Made by a program: the position numbers and the translations under genes
Assembly: GCA_023375675.1 (NCBI GenBank)
Contig: JALQBC010000019.1
Location: 248,001 to 312,000, forward strand
DNA: 64,000 bases
Direction of reading: 5' to 3'
Source: Cytospora piceicola
Taxonomy: Eukaryota > Ascomycota > Sordariomycetes > Diaporthales > Cytosporaceae
Notes under the pieces: model-generated
The model's database searches: none
The model's input: only the letters and a program-made list of their open reading frames with translations
Told to the model about the DNA's origin: nothing
Shown: piece after piece, positions 54,496 through 64,000 of the stretch
How positions within the stretch are numbered: position 1 is the first letter of the stretch
How the letters are laid out: the number at the start of each line of letters is the position of its first letter

Positions 54496-57126
54496 GAGGT
54501 CTGGGCGAGTCCTCAGCAGTTAACAATTTGATACAAAGCGACAGTAGTTTGGCGTTTATACCAGAACTCTATTTAAAAAAAAGAAGCCGAGTACCGAGAA
54601 CTAAGATGAATAGTAAATTTAACCAGGACGAGGGAAAAGATACAGAATTCTTGGGGGGAGGGTGGGTTTGGTGCGAGAGAATGAGTGAGTTAGATGGTGG
54701 TGGTGTTGGTGGTGGTGAGGTGTTGGACTTGAGGTTGGTGAAGGAGAGGAAGTTGAATACCCCCGACTTGTGGCAGTGCAAGTATGGCCGTCTTCCCTCG
54801 CCTTTGGGGTCATCCTCTGGTTGGCTGGGCCAATGCTGTAAGTGAGGGGATCTGTCATGTCAGCTCAATCATCCCATTTCCGAGTCTTCACAGTACCTCA
54901 AATCAATACATTTCCAGTTATAATAGTCATCGGTTCATAACGGCATCTATTGCAGCATCTTTGGAAAGTAGGACTTGCCATGACGGAGGGTGAAAAAGGC
55001 GACAAGGTCACCGTCGTTTCGATACAACACCTAACCACATTACGGGCGCCTTCAGATATTACGCTTCGACGTGCTGATAGACATAGACCGTTTCCGTGTC
55101 GGTTTGGTCAGGGAAGCGCCAGGGGGCTAGAGGCAGCCGGGTTGACATCCATCACTGCCGTGTCAATATTGATCCTTTCACGGTTTGATAGAAATGGCCT
55201 TGCGAAGCTGCTGGACAAGTTCCCCGTACGGTTTCCTTCCTTCCAGGAAGACACTAGAGCTGACAGTGTTCTCGGCAGACTTGCGATGCCTCGATAGCGG
55301 ATCGTCCTTCACTCCTGGTCCCGCATAATCTCCAACCGCTTGCGTCCTGCGAGCTTCTCATCCTCGAACTCTTCCTTCTCATTTCCCTGCATTGGTCCAT
55401 CGTCTTTGCTCTCTTCGGCAGGAGTGGATGGCGGGAGAGGTACATGACCTCAGTCGGAACTATAACAATAGCCGGCACAGTATGCTTTGGAATGGTTGTG
55501 AAGGACCAAGCAGCGCTCTTCTTGGTTGTGGCGCCACTGATTACCGACCTGGCGATGGTGTGCTGTTGGATGATAAATCGGGTGAGGGTACAGGAGTAAT
55601 GGAATCGAGCTGGGGCTGCGAAAGAACCTCGGTAGAATGACGACATGAAACTTTTCGTTCTCTCTTTTGTCGACCCAGGACGGGAAAATGGTGGTACAGC
55701 GGAAAGCCCCATGCTCGTCAATCTATGAAAAGGCAACTCGTTACAAGAACAGCATGAAGTCCCTCGTTGTCACTGTGTTTGATCGCTATCGAAAGGGGAG
55801 ACTCCATGAAAGCAAGTGACAACGAATATGTTCATGCTTTTAAACCAATAAACCAATGGCCAGCATGCACGATAATCCAGTAGCATATCCATCCTATAAT
55901 TTGGGCGGATCGCACTGCGTTACATACTCAAGTACTTTGAAAGGGCATACTGCGCGCGCATGGTCGCCAATGCTGCGGGCGTTGTCCACTCTATCAAAGA
56001 CGGGGCCCGCACCTTCGATATGTATCTCATCATACAAAGACATGTCAGAGAACCTCCAGCCATATTTTGAACAAATATCAAGTCCATGGGCCGAGACGCA
56101 CGCGACCGGGAGCCTTATAGCAGTTCTGATGCCGCTTGATGGCCACAGAACCATCTGCTGAAGATTCCTGAAGGTGAAGGTTTCCATGGCAGTTTTGCCT
56201 GCATTGCACAATATTCGATAGCTGTAGCACTGTTACTGATCTCTTGAATAAAAGGAGCGTGGCTGCGCTCTGCGCCATAGTAAATCGAGAACAGTGATGA
56301 AGGGCATGCTAGTTACTAGCACCAGGGAGGAGCGACATAATATGTGCTCTGGTGAAATGGTCCGAGGTTTCAGAGTGAAGTCCCATTCTCACGCCTGGTG
56401 TAAAGAGATGTGACGGTGTTGAGTGGCAGAGCAGAGCAATAATGGAAGCGTCCTGGACGTCTGTATCGACTCGGTGGTAGTTGCTTTCCTCAGGCCCCAG
56501 CAGAAGTGACTCGGGTTTTGCGTGTATATCATCTCTGTGTCCCAGAACTTGCTAGCCTTTAACAAGGTAAGCGTATCTCTAGCGATCACAAAACAGTACC
56601 CGATAGACATGAAGCTGTAATGAATTCGGAATGGGTGCTGCAGGGTAATGACAGGCTTTAAGATGTGGTCAACGTGAGTTGTTGAAGAACGTCCATTTTG
56701 GGCAAGTAAAGAAAGGAAGTACCCACAGTACACAGATACAGGGAACACCCTGCATACATCTCACATGCGCTAAGTCCGGCCGATCCAGATGTCAGTGATC
56801 AGCGAGCTTCCAAAGGTGGGGTGGTCGGCGACGAGTCCGTCAATTTTCCAGTACCTCTCAACTGCAATAGTTTTTGCGACCAGGCCAAACCGACAGACCA
56901 ACCCAAACCAACCCACGTCTCGCCCAAAAAGAGTCACACTTGCCACCACCACCACCGCAAGAGACAATGGTCCCTCGGTAGCAATGAAATCGTCCAAATA
57001 CAACCCGACTCTTCAAGCTTGACAAGGAATACTCGGTCGTGATTGAATCACGGTATTTTACATTCGACAGCGCACTGCTACATATAGCCCACCTCGAAGA
57101 CTCGACAATCCACCGCATCACTCAAC
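54496..57126. other. Degenerate intergenic region, 2.6 kb, with gene debris
   Basis: No intact gene. Minus-strand stretches with protein-like composition (56400-56740, 55895-56200, 55260-55640) could be pieces of a decayed gene (see findings). The last 300 bases lead into the RPC1 gene. Confidence 0.35.
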
Positions 57127-60100
57127 ATGGCAGTACGAGGAGAGGCAGCGACTACTGACTTGAAGCAGCAAGTCGTGGACAATCTCCCGAAGCGCTTCAA
57201 GTCGATGAAATTCGGTGTTCAGTACGGCACTCCGCCTGCAACTATACCTTGCCGTATCGCAACACGCGCTAACACGATGTTTGTCCAGGTCTATCCAAGA
57301 TGTTGTTAGCCAAGGTGTCTTGGAGGTCTCTTCGCGCTCGCTCTACGACCTCGAGAACAACCGAACCCCCGTCGCCAACGGCGCCCTCGACCCTCGACTC
57401 GGAATCTCTAGCAAGACCGGAAAATGTACGACCTGCAACCTCCCTCTCCAGAACTGCGTTGGCCATTTTGGTCATGTCAGACTCGCTCTGCCCGCCTTTC
57501 ACATCGGTTACTTGCGCTTCACTATGACAATTCTCCAGAACATTTGCAAGGACTGCGGCAAGGTGCTCCTGACCGAACAAGAACGACGCGAGTTCTTGAA
57601 GGAATTGAGACGGCCGGGCATCGATAACCTTAGGCGGACCATGATCTGCAAGAAGATCAATGAACAGTGCAGGAAATGCAAGGAGTGTCCATACTGCAGC
57701 GCAGTCAACGGCCAAATCCGCAAGCTCGGTGTTATCAAGCTGGCGCACGACAAGTTCGTGACCTACAACAAGTCCACAGCACAGAAGAAGGTCGCACCTG
57801 AGAGCAAACTTCAGTACGACGCGTCTTTCAAGGAGGCCAAGAAGACTAATGCCGACTTGGAGAAGCATGTTAAAAAGGCTATGGAGGATCTGAATCCTCT
57901 GAGGGTCTTGAACCTTTTCAAGCTGATCAGCCCAACCGACTGTGAACTGCTAGGCATGGACCCTGCAGAAGGACGCCCAGAGATGTTCCTGTGGCAATTC
58001 ATTCCCGCACCTCCCATCTGCATTCGACCATCGGTACAACAAGACAGCTCCAGTACCGAGGACGACCTCACTGCCAAGCTCGCCGAGATCGTATACATTA
58101 GCGGTCTCATTCGCGCAGCTCTGGACAAGGGCCAACCCATCACTACCATCATGGAGCAATGGGAATACTTGCAGTTGCAGATCGCCATGTACGTCAACAG
58201 TGACGTACCGGGACTGTCACAGCCCGGCTTCGGTAAGACGGTCCGAGGGTTCTGCCAGCGCCTGAAGGGAAAGCAGGGTCGTTTCCGTGGAAACTTGTCA
58301 GGAAAGCGTGTCGACTTCTCCGGTCGAACCGTTATCTCCCCTGATCCCAACTTGGGCATCGACCAGGTCGCAGTACCTCAACTCGTGGCCAAGAATATGA
58401 CTTATCCTGAGCGCGTCAATTCAACAAATATTGCCGCTATGAGAATAGCCGTCCAAAACGGCACGGCTGTTTGGCCAGGCGCCAATGGCATCATCAAGAA
58501 GGATGGCGGTTACAAGGTGAACCTGAAATTCGGCAACAGAGAGATGATAGCTAAGGACCTCTCGATTGGTGATGTGGTGGAACGCCACCTCGTTGACGGA
58601 GATGTCGCACTCTTCAATCGTCAGCCCTCACTGCACAAGTTGAGTATAATGAGCCACTTGGTCAAGGTGCGGCCTTGGAGAACTTTCCGTCTAAACGAGT
58701 GTGTGTGCACCCCATACAACGCTGATTTCGATGGAGACGAAATGAACCTACACATTCCCCAGACAGAAGAAGCTCGAGCTGAAGCAATCACGCTCATGGG
58801 CGTCAAGCACAACTTGGCAACCCCAAAGAACGGAGAGCCTATCATTGCAGCCACACAGGATTTCATCACGGCTGCGTACCTTCTCAGCAGCAAAGATAGG
58901 TTCTACGACCGAAAGTCCTTCACACATACCTGCGAAATGATGCTGGAGGGCAGTGGTCATCTTGATCTCCCTCCCCCAGCCATCCTCAAGCCCAGGGCAC
59001 TTTGGACAGGCAAACAGGTCTTCAACATTCTCATTCGGCCCAATAAACAGTCTCCCGTCAAGGTTAATCTCGACGCCAAGTGCAGAGAGTATAAGCCACG
59101 CCCCGGAGAGGCTCCTGACATGTGCCCCAATGACGGTTGGCTTGTCATTCGAAACTCTGAAGTCATGTGTGGTGTCATGGACAAGTCCACAGTTGGAGCC
59201 GGAAAGAAAGACTCGATTTTCTATGTAATTCTTCGAGACTACGGTCCAGAAGCCGCAGCTGGTGCTATGAACCGACTTGCAAGGCTCTGTGCGAGAGCGT
59301 TGACAGAGCAGGGCTTTTCTATTGGAGTCGGCGACGTTTTCCCTGTCAATAATTTGACAATGTCCAAAGACCAGCTTGTGGAAGCTGCTTACAAAAAGTG
59401 TGACGAACTCATTGCAACCTATAAAGCGGGCAAACTAGAGAAGGCCGCCGGTTGTGACACGGAGCAGACCCTGGAGAATCTGATTTCAGGCATCCTGAGT
59501 AAGGTCCGTCAGGAAGCCGGTCAACAGTGTGTGGACACACTCAGCCCCAACAACGCACCACTTACCATGGCCAATTCTGGTTCCAAGGGTTCCGCCATCA
59601 ACGTTGCCCAGATGGTTGCCTGTGTCGGGCAGCAGATTATCGGAGGTCAACGAGTGCCGGATGGATTCCAGGACCGAAGTTTGCCACACTTCCATAAGAG
59701 CGCTCGCCAACCTGCTTCGAAGGGTTTCGTCCGGAATAGTTTCTACACTGGCTTGCTACCTACCGAGTTCCTTTTCCACGCTATTTCTGGAAGAGAAGGT
59801 CTGGTCGATACCGCTGTCAAGACTGCCGAGACTGGATACATGTCGCGACGGTTGATGAAATCTTTGGAGGATCTTTCGACAGGCTATGACGAGACAGTTC
59901 GTACATCTGGAGGTGGAATCGTACAGTTCCAGTTCGGTGCGGACAACCTGGACCCTGTGGATATGGAGGCATCAGGAAAGCCTGTTCATTTCGACCGTAC
60001 TTGGACGCACGCAGAGACGCTTACATGGGACAACAAGGAGCCCACTTTGCTGCCTCACGAGATCATGGAAGTATGCGACAGCATGATCAACCAGGAGCGT

Positions 60101-61606
60101 ACAAAATACACGCGACGACGTATGACGGACGGCCAGATACTGGATTACGATGATGACAGCAATATGTCTATCGATGAGCATGAGAGTGCTCGAATTTTCC
60201 TCAGAGAAATCAACGCATACGTCTCGGCGCGCGCGAAGAAGATGTCAAGGGCTAGAGAAGAAGCTGGCCTGGCTCCAGGCGATGGTACTGGGATGGATAT
60301 CGACTCGGCTGTGGAGGACAAGGTCAGCTTGGCTCGTGTGGAGCGTGTTGCCAAGGTCTCCCGCACTACACTGCAGAAGTTCATCCGGTTGTGCCTGGAC
60401 AAATACAAGCAAGCGCACGTTGAGCCAGGGCATGCCGTCGGTGCCGTCGGTGCCCAGTCTATCGGAGAACCAGGTACTCAGATGACACTGAAAACTTTCC
60501 ATTTCGCTGGTGTTGCTGGTATGAGTATTACTCAAGGTGTACCGCGTATCAAGGAAATTATCAACGCCTCCAAGACGATCAGTACGCCTGTCATCACCTG
60601 TCCTCTGGAGAACAAGAGACAAATCGAGGTCGCCAAGGTCGTCAAGGCAAGGATCGAAAAGACCTATGTCTGTGATGTCATCAAGCACATTGAAGACGAG
60701 TGGCTTGCCGATAAGGGTCTCATCGTTCTGGAGATGGACATGGCAGCCCTGCAGGATATGCACTTGGGCATCGGCCCAAGAGAGATTGCAGAAGCCATTG
60801 TCAAGCACAAGAAACTCAAGATACCCCGCGACGACATTAACATTGGCCCGTCCTACATCGAGATTTGCGTGCGCAACACATGGCAAGATATCGCGGAGCA
60901 GAAGCGCCTGGCAAGGAATGGTAAGTCTGCCACCGTGATCGAAAGTGCCTCGGACCTCCTCTTGCGCGTCAACTACCTCCGGCGTATGCTGCCTACCGTT
61001 GCCATCTCTGGCTACCCGGATGCCACGCGTGCCATCATCCAGACCTCTGAAAAGAGCGAGCACACCGTGCTGGTGGAAGGATACGGCCTGCGCCAGTGCA
61101 TGACCACAGAAGGTGTAATCGGCACGCAGACGCGTAGCAACAACGTCATGGAGTGCCGGGACGTGCTGGGCATCGAGGCGGCTCGAACGACCATCGCCAA
61201 CGAAATCGCCGAGGTCATGGGAGACATGGGCATCGACCCGCGGCACATGCAGCTGCTGGCCGACGTCATGACGTACAAGGGCGAGGTGCTGGGGATCACG
61301 CGGTTCGGGCTGCAGAAGATGCGCGACTCGGTGCTGCAGCTGGCGTCGTTCGAGAAGACGGCGGACCACCTGTTCGAGGCGGCGGCGGGCATGAAGACGG
61401 ACCGGATCGAGGGCGTGAGCGAGTGCATCATCCTGGGCCAGTCCATGACCATCGGCACGGGCGCGTTCAACGTCGTCCGCAGGATGGGCCTGCCGGAGTG
61501 GTTCCTGGGCAAGAAGCCGACGCTGTTCGAGGACGCGTGGGGCCAGAACGTGAAGGCCCGGAAGGAGGCGCGGATGGCGAAGTTGACGGTCGCCGCTGCG
61601 GCTTAG
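57127..61606 (+). CDS. rpo31: DNA-directed RNA polymerase III largest subunit (RPC1)
   Basis: Exons 57127-57221 and 57289-61606 (67-nt intron GTACGG...GTCCAG with GCTAAC) encode 1470 residues. The join gives MKFGVQ|SIQDVVSQGVLEVSSR, the expected N-terminus. Zinc ligands at about 75-92 (CTTCNLPLQNCVGHFGH) and later CRKCKECPYC form the clamp zinc sites. The catalytic magnesium loop NADFDGDEMN lies at about residue 509; before it come RGFCQRLKGKQGRFRGNLSG and GKRVDFSGRTVISPDP. The trigger loop and bridge region include GAVGAQSIGEPGTQMTLKTF, and the C-terminus has TRFGLQKMRDSVLQLASFEK. It lacks a heptad CTD. Length and signatures point to Pol III rather than Pol I or II (for example VEVGPGHAVGAVGAQ-like HVEPGHAVGAVG). 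It transcribes tRNAs such as those in this window. Secure. Confidence 0.96.
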
Positions 61607-62093
61607 AAGGCAATGGTGTTTAGGCCGTACCTTGGTCGTTAAGTAGTGGGGTGGTCGCCTCGGATGAGATTGACGTGAGTGAGAGTGGGTATTGTTGTTT
61701 GGCGATAAGTTGGTTGTACTGTATGTACTCAGTTAGGTAAACTCGGCGATAGAGGCATTTTGCCTGGCTACGAATGGAAGCATATCTGATTACATTGTAA
61801 CGACGACGGCGCATAGATTCCGGACGTTGCTACCAACGGTGGCTCCTGTGAAAAGACGTATACCCATAAAGTAAGTGTTATATCGGAGGGGTTGGACAAA
61901 CGGCCTCCTCAAACACTGGTTATGAGATGGAGTCGAGTAGCTTCTGGTCGTCACTATATTCTCTGGAGACGAGTGTCGAACATGCTATGCACCCTTGCCT
62001 CTGGCGTCTTCGAGAGGTCTTCTCTAAACTCTTCGCTTTCATTTATTCATAACCGTGCCGCGTACTTCTTTCCGTATGCTACCAAGTCCGATT
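61607..62093. other. Intergenic, convergent 3' ends
   Basis: 3' flanks of RPC1 and the GPI-anchored protein gene. Nothing recognised. Confidence 0.55.
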
Positions 62094-63477
62094 CTAGACC
62101 AACGCCATGCCAAATGCAAAGCCTAAACCGACAGGTATCATCCAGCCCACTGACCCGACCCCTTTCCTCACGCCACTGCCCGTCAACTCCTTCGCCACAC
62201 TAGCCGTCGCACCACCCTTGGCAAGGAAACAACTCGCCGTGCCGCAGCCATACCCAGCCGGGCAACACCCGGCAGTCGCGCCGGCGCCCGAGGGGCACAG
62301 CGACCACCCGCCCGCACACGCGGATGCGGCGGCAGAGGGAGGCACGTCCGTCAGGGGCACGGCGACCGTCTCGCCGCCGCTAGAGACGACGGCCGTGGAC
62401 GCCGTGGGCGGGCAGGACGTGGTCTGGCAGTCGCGGCCGGTCTGGCAGCAGCCCCCGCCGTGCACCGCCGAGCAGCCGTAGAAGCCCGTCGGGCAGTAGT
62501 CCGCCCGGGTGGTGCTGATGGAGGTCGGGCGGACCGGTGCGCCGGGGCTGGTGGGGCTTCCTGTCGGTGTTGGTGTCGCCGTCGTTGAGGTTTGGGTCTC
62601 TGAGGAGGAGGATGTGGCGGGTGTTGTTGTGGTGGTGGTCTGGGCCTTTGAGGAGGTTGAGGGTGGACGGCTCGTAGAGGCGCTCGCCGATGAGGTCTGT
62701 GATACGGTGATGGTGGTCACAGTTGTCGTAGGGGATCCGGCAATTACCGAAACAATAGTGCTTGTCTGCATCACTGTTGCTGTAGCAGTTGAGCTTTGCA
62801 CGCCTGGCATCGGACGGTTAGCACAGCTCTTTTCCTTCTGGCCTCTAGGCATTTCGCCACTTACATCCAATACTGGCGCACACATAGCCATCGATGCAAC
62901 ACCCCCCTCCAATATCCGACGGGCACCCTTCCTGGGATCCCGAGCAGGCGATCGACCCAGAGCAGCTTATGCCAACCGGGCAACACCCCACCGGCCCCAA
63001 GCCCGTGTCCGTGATCTGCACGCACTCCGTCCCCGTCTGGCAGCAGCTGTTTGGGTAGCCGACCGAGGAGCAGTTTGAGGTCCCCGTGGGACAGGCGTAG
63101 CCCCTCTTCTCCAGCCGTGCAATGGCATCCTTGGCCCTCTCCGACAGGTCCCGCCCGCTCGCGCCACCACCACCAGTGCCATCCCGCACGTCCAGCCCCG
63201 GATCGAAGTGTGGAGCGAAGGGTGCAAAGTATGGCATCGGTGCCGACGAGTTGGCCGCCAAGGGATCCTCCTCTCCACCTGCCGTGACGATCCCCGCCAC
63301 CTGGTCCTCCTCCGCAAAGGCGAGATACTCCTGGAGCAGCTTCTCTCCCGCGTCGGGGCTCATCTTCCGGATGGCTGTTGGGAGCCCACGGGCGTTGGCT
63401 TGGGCTTCCCCGACGTGGAACCCGACGAGCAGCAGCAGCGAGGCGGGGAGCCCCAGGAAAAATGAGAGAGGCCGCAT
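62094..63477 (-). CDS. GPI-anchored cysteine-rich surface protein with propeptide
   Basis: Minus-strand exons 62865-63477 and 62094-62803 (intron GTAAGT...TGCCAG) encode 440 residues. A signal peptide (MRPLSFFLGLPASLLLLVGF) is followed by an about 100-residue propeptide-like region ending IARLEKR, a Kex2-type site, directly before GYACPTGTSNCSS. Three cysteine-rich modules share a C...C...CC...G...C pattern: residues about 130-205, then after a Ser/Thr-rich stalk DYCPTGFYGCSAVHGGGCC, and CAGGWSLCPSGAGATAGCC. The stalk (about 210-300) is rich in Thr/Ser, as in O-glycosylated wall proteins. The C-terminus GWMIPVGLGFAFGMALV is hydrophobic with no tail, a GPI-attachment signal. Probably a cell-wall or plasma-membrane surface protein; ligand unknown. 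The intron joins ASIGC to VQSST and preserves the last Cys of module 1. Confidence 0.85.
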
Positions 63478-64000
63478 TGCGGGTATGATCTATTGTTGGT
63501 TCAGGGAATTTTCCCACCTGCCTAGAAGGCGGCACGGATGGTATCGAGGGGTTGAAGCCCCCCTGTGGCTTACAGTAAGCGCAATTGCTACTAGAAGAGG
63601 CTTGGGAAGAAAGTGAAGGTTATCTCGTCGGAAGACCCATGGCATGTGCGGAACTGTAAACCGGACCGGGTTGAGTACCGAATCAATCGAAGCAATCAGA
63701 GAAGCACACAGGTCAAGCCCTGATGATGTGGACGTCGGCGAAGTTGGTGACCAGTCTCCGGTTGGGTTTGTGGTGGCTGGGAACGTGAGCTCGGGGCGCC
63801 GACCACCTCTTTGGCATTTACTATCGAGTGCGTTGGCCTGATTGTTTGCTACTGTTAATCGATGTCATAGTCTCACAAGTTGAGCAAAAAGGGAATTCGT
63901 GCCATTTTTGGTGATAATGGGCGGTGGCTATTTTAAAGTTACCTTTGGATCGTCCTGACAGCTGCAGGTCGAGCTGCAGGCTGCAGTAGCAGTGCAGCAG
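63478..64000. other. Intergenic to window end
   Basis: Promoter of the GPI-anchored protein. GCTGCAG motifs are repeated at 63960-63985. No gene supported. Confidence 0.5.

Noticed and set aside
60245..61369. 374-codon minus-strand open frame opposite RPC1
   Set aside because: Antisense of the highly conserved polymerase C-terminal half; no family resemblance.

Overview
The window is nuclear DNA of a filamentous ascomycete (Pezizomycotina, most likely Sordariomycetes). The evidence is the many short GT-AG introns (about 50-170 nt) with CTAAC/CTGAC-like branch sites, two HET-domain proteins, fungus-specific families (MICOS Mic12, fungal R3H-SUZ, GPI-anchored cysteine-rich protein), intron-containing tRNA-Tyr genes and a TTAGGG-type interstitial motif. 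I cannot name the species. Exon joins were worked out by hand from splice signals, reading phase and family resemblance.

Layout. 1-5.4 kb: 3' end of an arylsulfotransferase-like membrane protein, a tiny conserved basic protein, and a three-exon disordered protein of unknown function. 5.4-11 kb: hemB (porphobilinogen synthase), with three intron-bearing tRNA-Tyr genes on one side and a fourth, inverted, on the other. 11-18.5 kb is accessory: an F-box protein, a MITE-like inverted-repeat element, a HET protein, gene debris and an AT-rich RIP-like block holding a fifth tRNA-Tyr of a different sequence. 18.5-32 kb is a compact housekeeping block: mic12, mitochondrial bL17, utp25, eIF3f, an R3H-SUZ RNA-binding protein, a zinc-knuckle protein and cwf18. 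32-36 kb: a second HET gene. 36-51.4 kb: a mitochondrial PPR protein, a small secreted cysteine-rich precursor, an SRAP/HMCES DNA-protein crosslink sensor, a DDHD phospholipase, a RING-ankyrin protein and fimbrin. 51.4-57 kb is a gene graveyard with a decayed Est1-like gene next to a small membrane-protein gene. 57-64 kb: RNA polymerase III largest subunit and a GPI-anchored cysteine-rich surface protein.

How the genes relate. There are no operons. Neighbours are usually divergent or convergent, and several share promoters of about 0.5-1.3 kb (mic12/bL17m, both mitochondrial; utp25/eIF3f, both translation or ribosome biogenesis; R3H-SUZ/zinc knuckle, both RNA biology). The HET and F-box genes sit beside repeats and AT-rich DNA, as variable genes often do.

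Most interesting signals. (1) The zinc-knuckle gene restores its CCHC motif only if a 54-nt intron with AT...AC ends is removed. (2) A small secreted precursor carries two exon-matched CX3C-X9-CX3C modules separated by Lys-Arg sites, which looks like an unreported Kex2-processed repeat peptide. (3) Five tRNA-Tyr genes lie within 10.6 kb. (4) A 334-bp MITE-like element. (5) A 36-nt intron in the R3H-SUZ gene.
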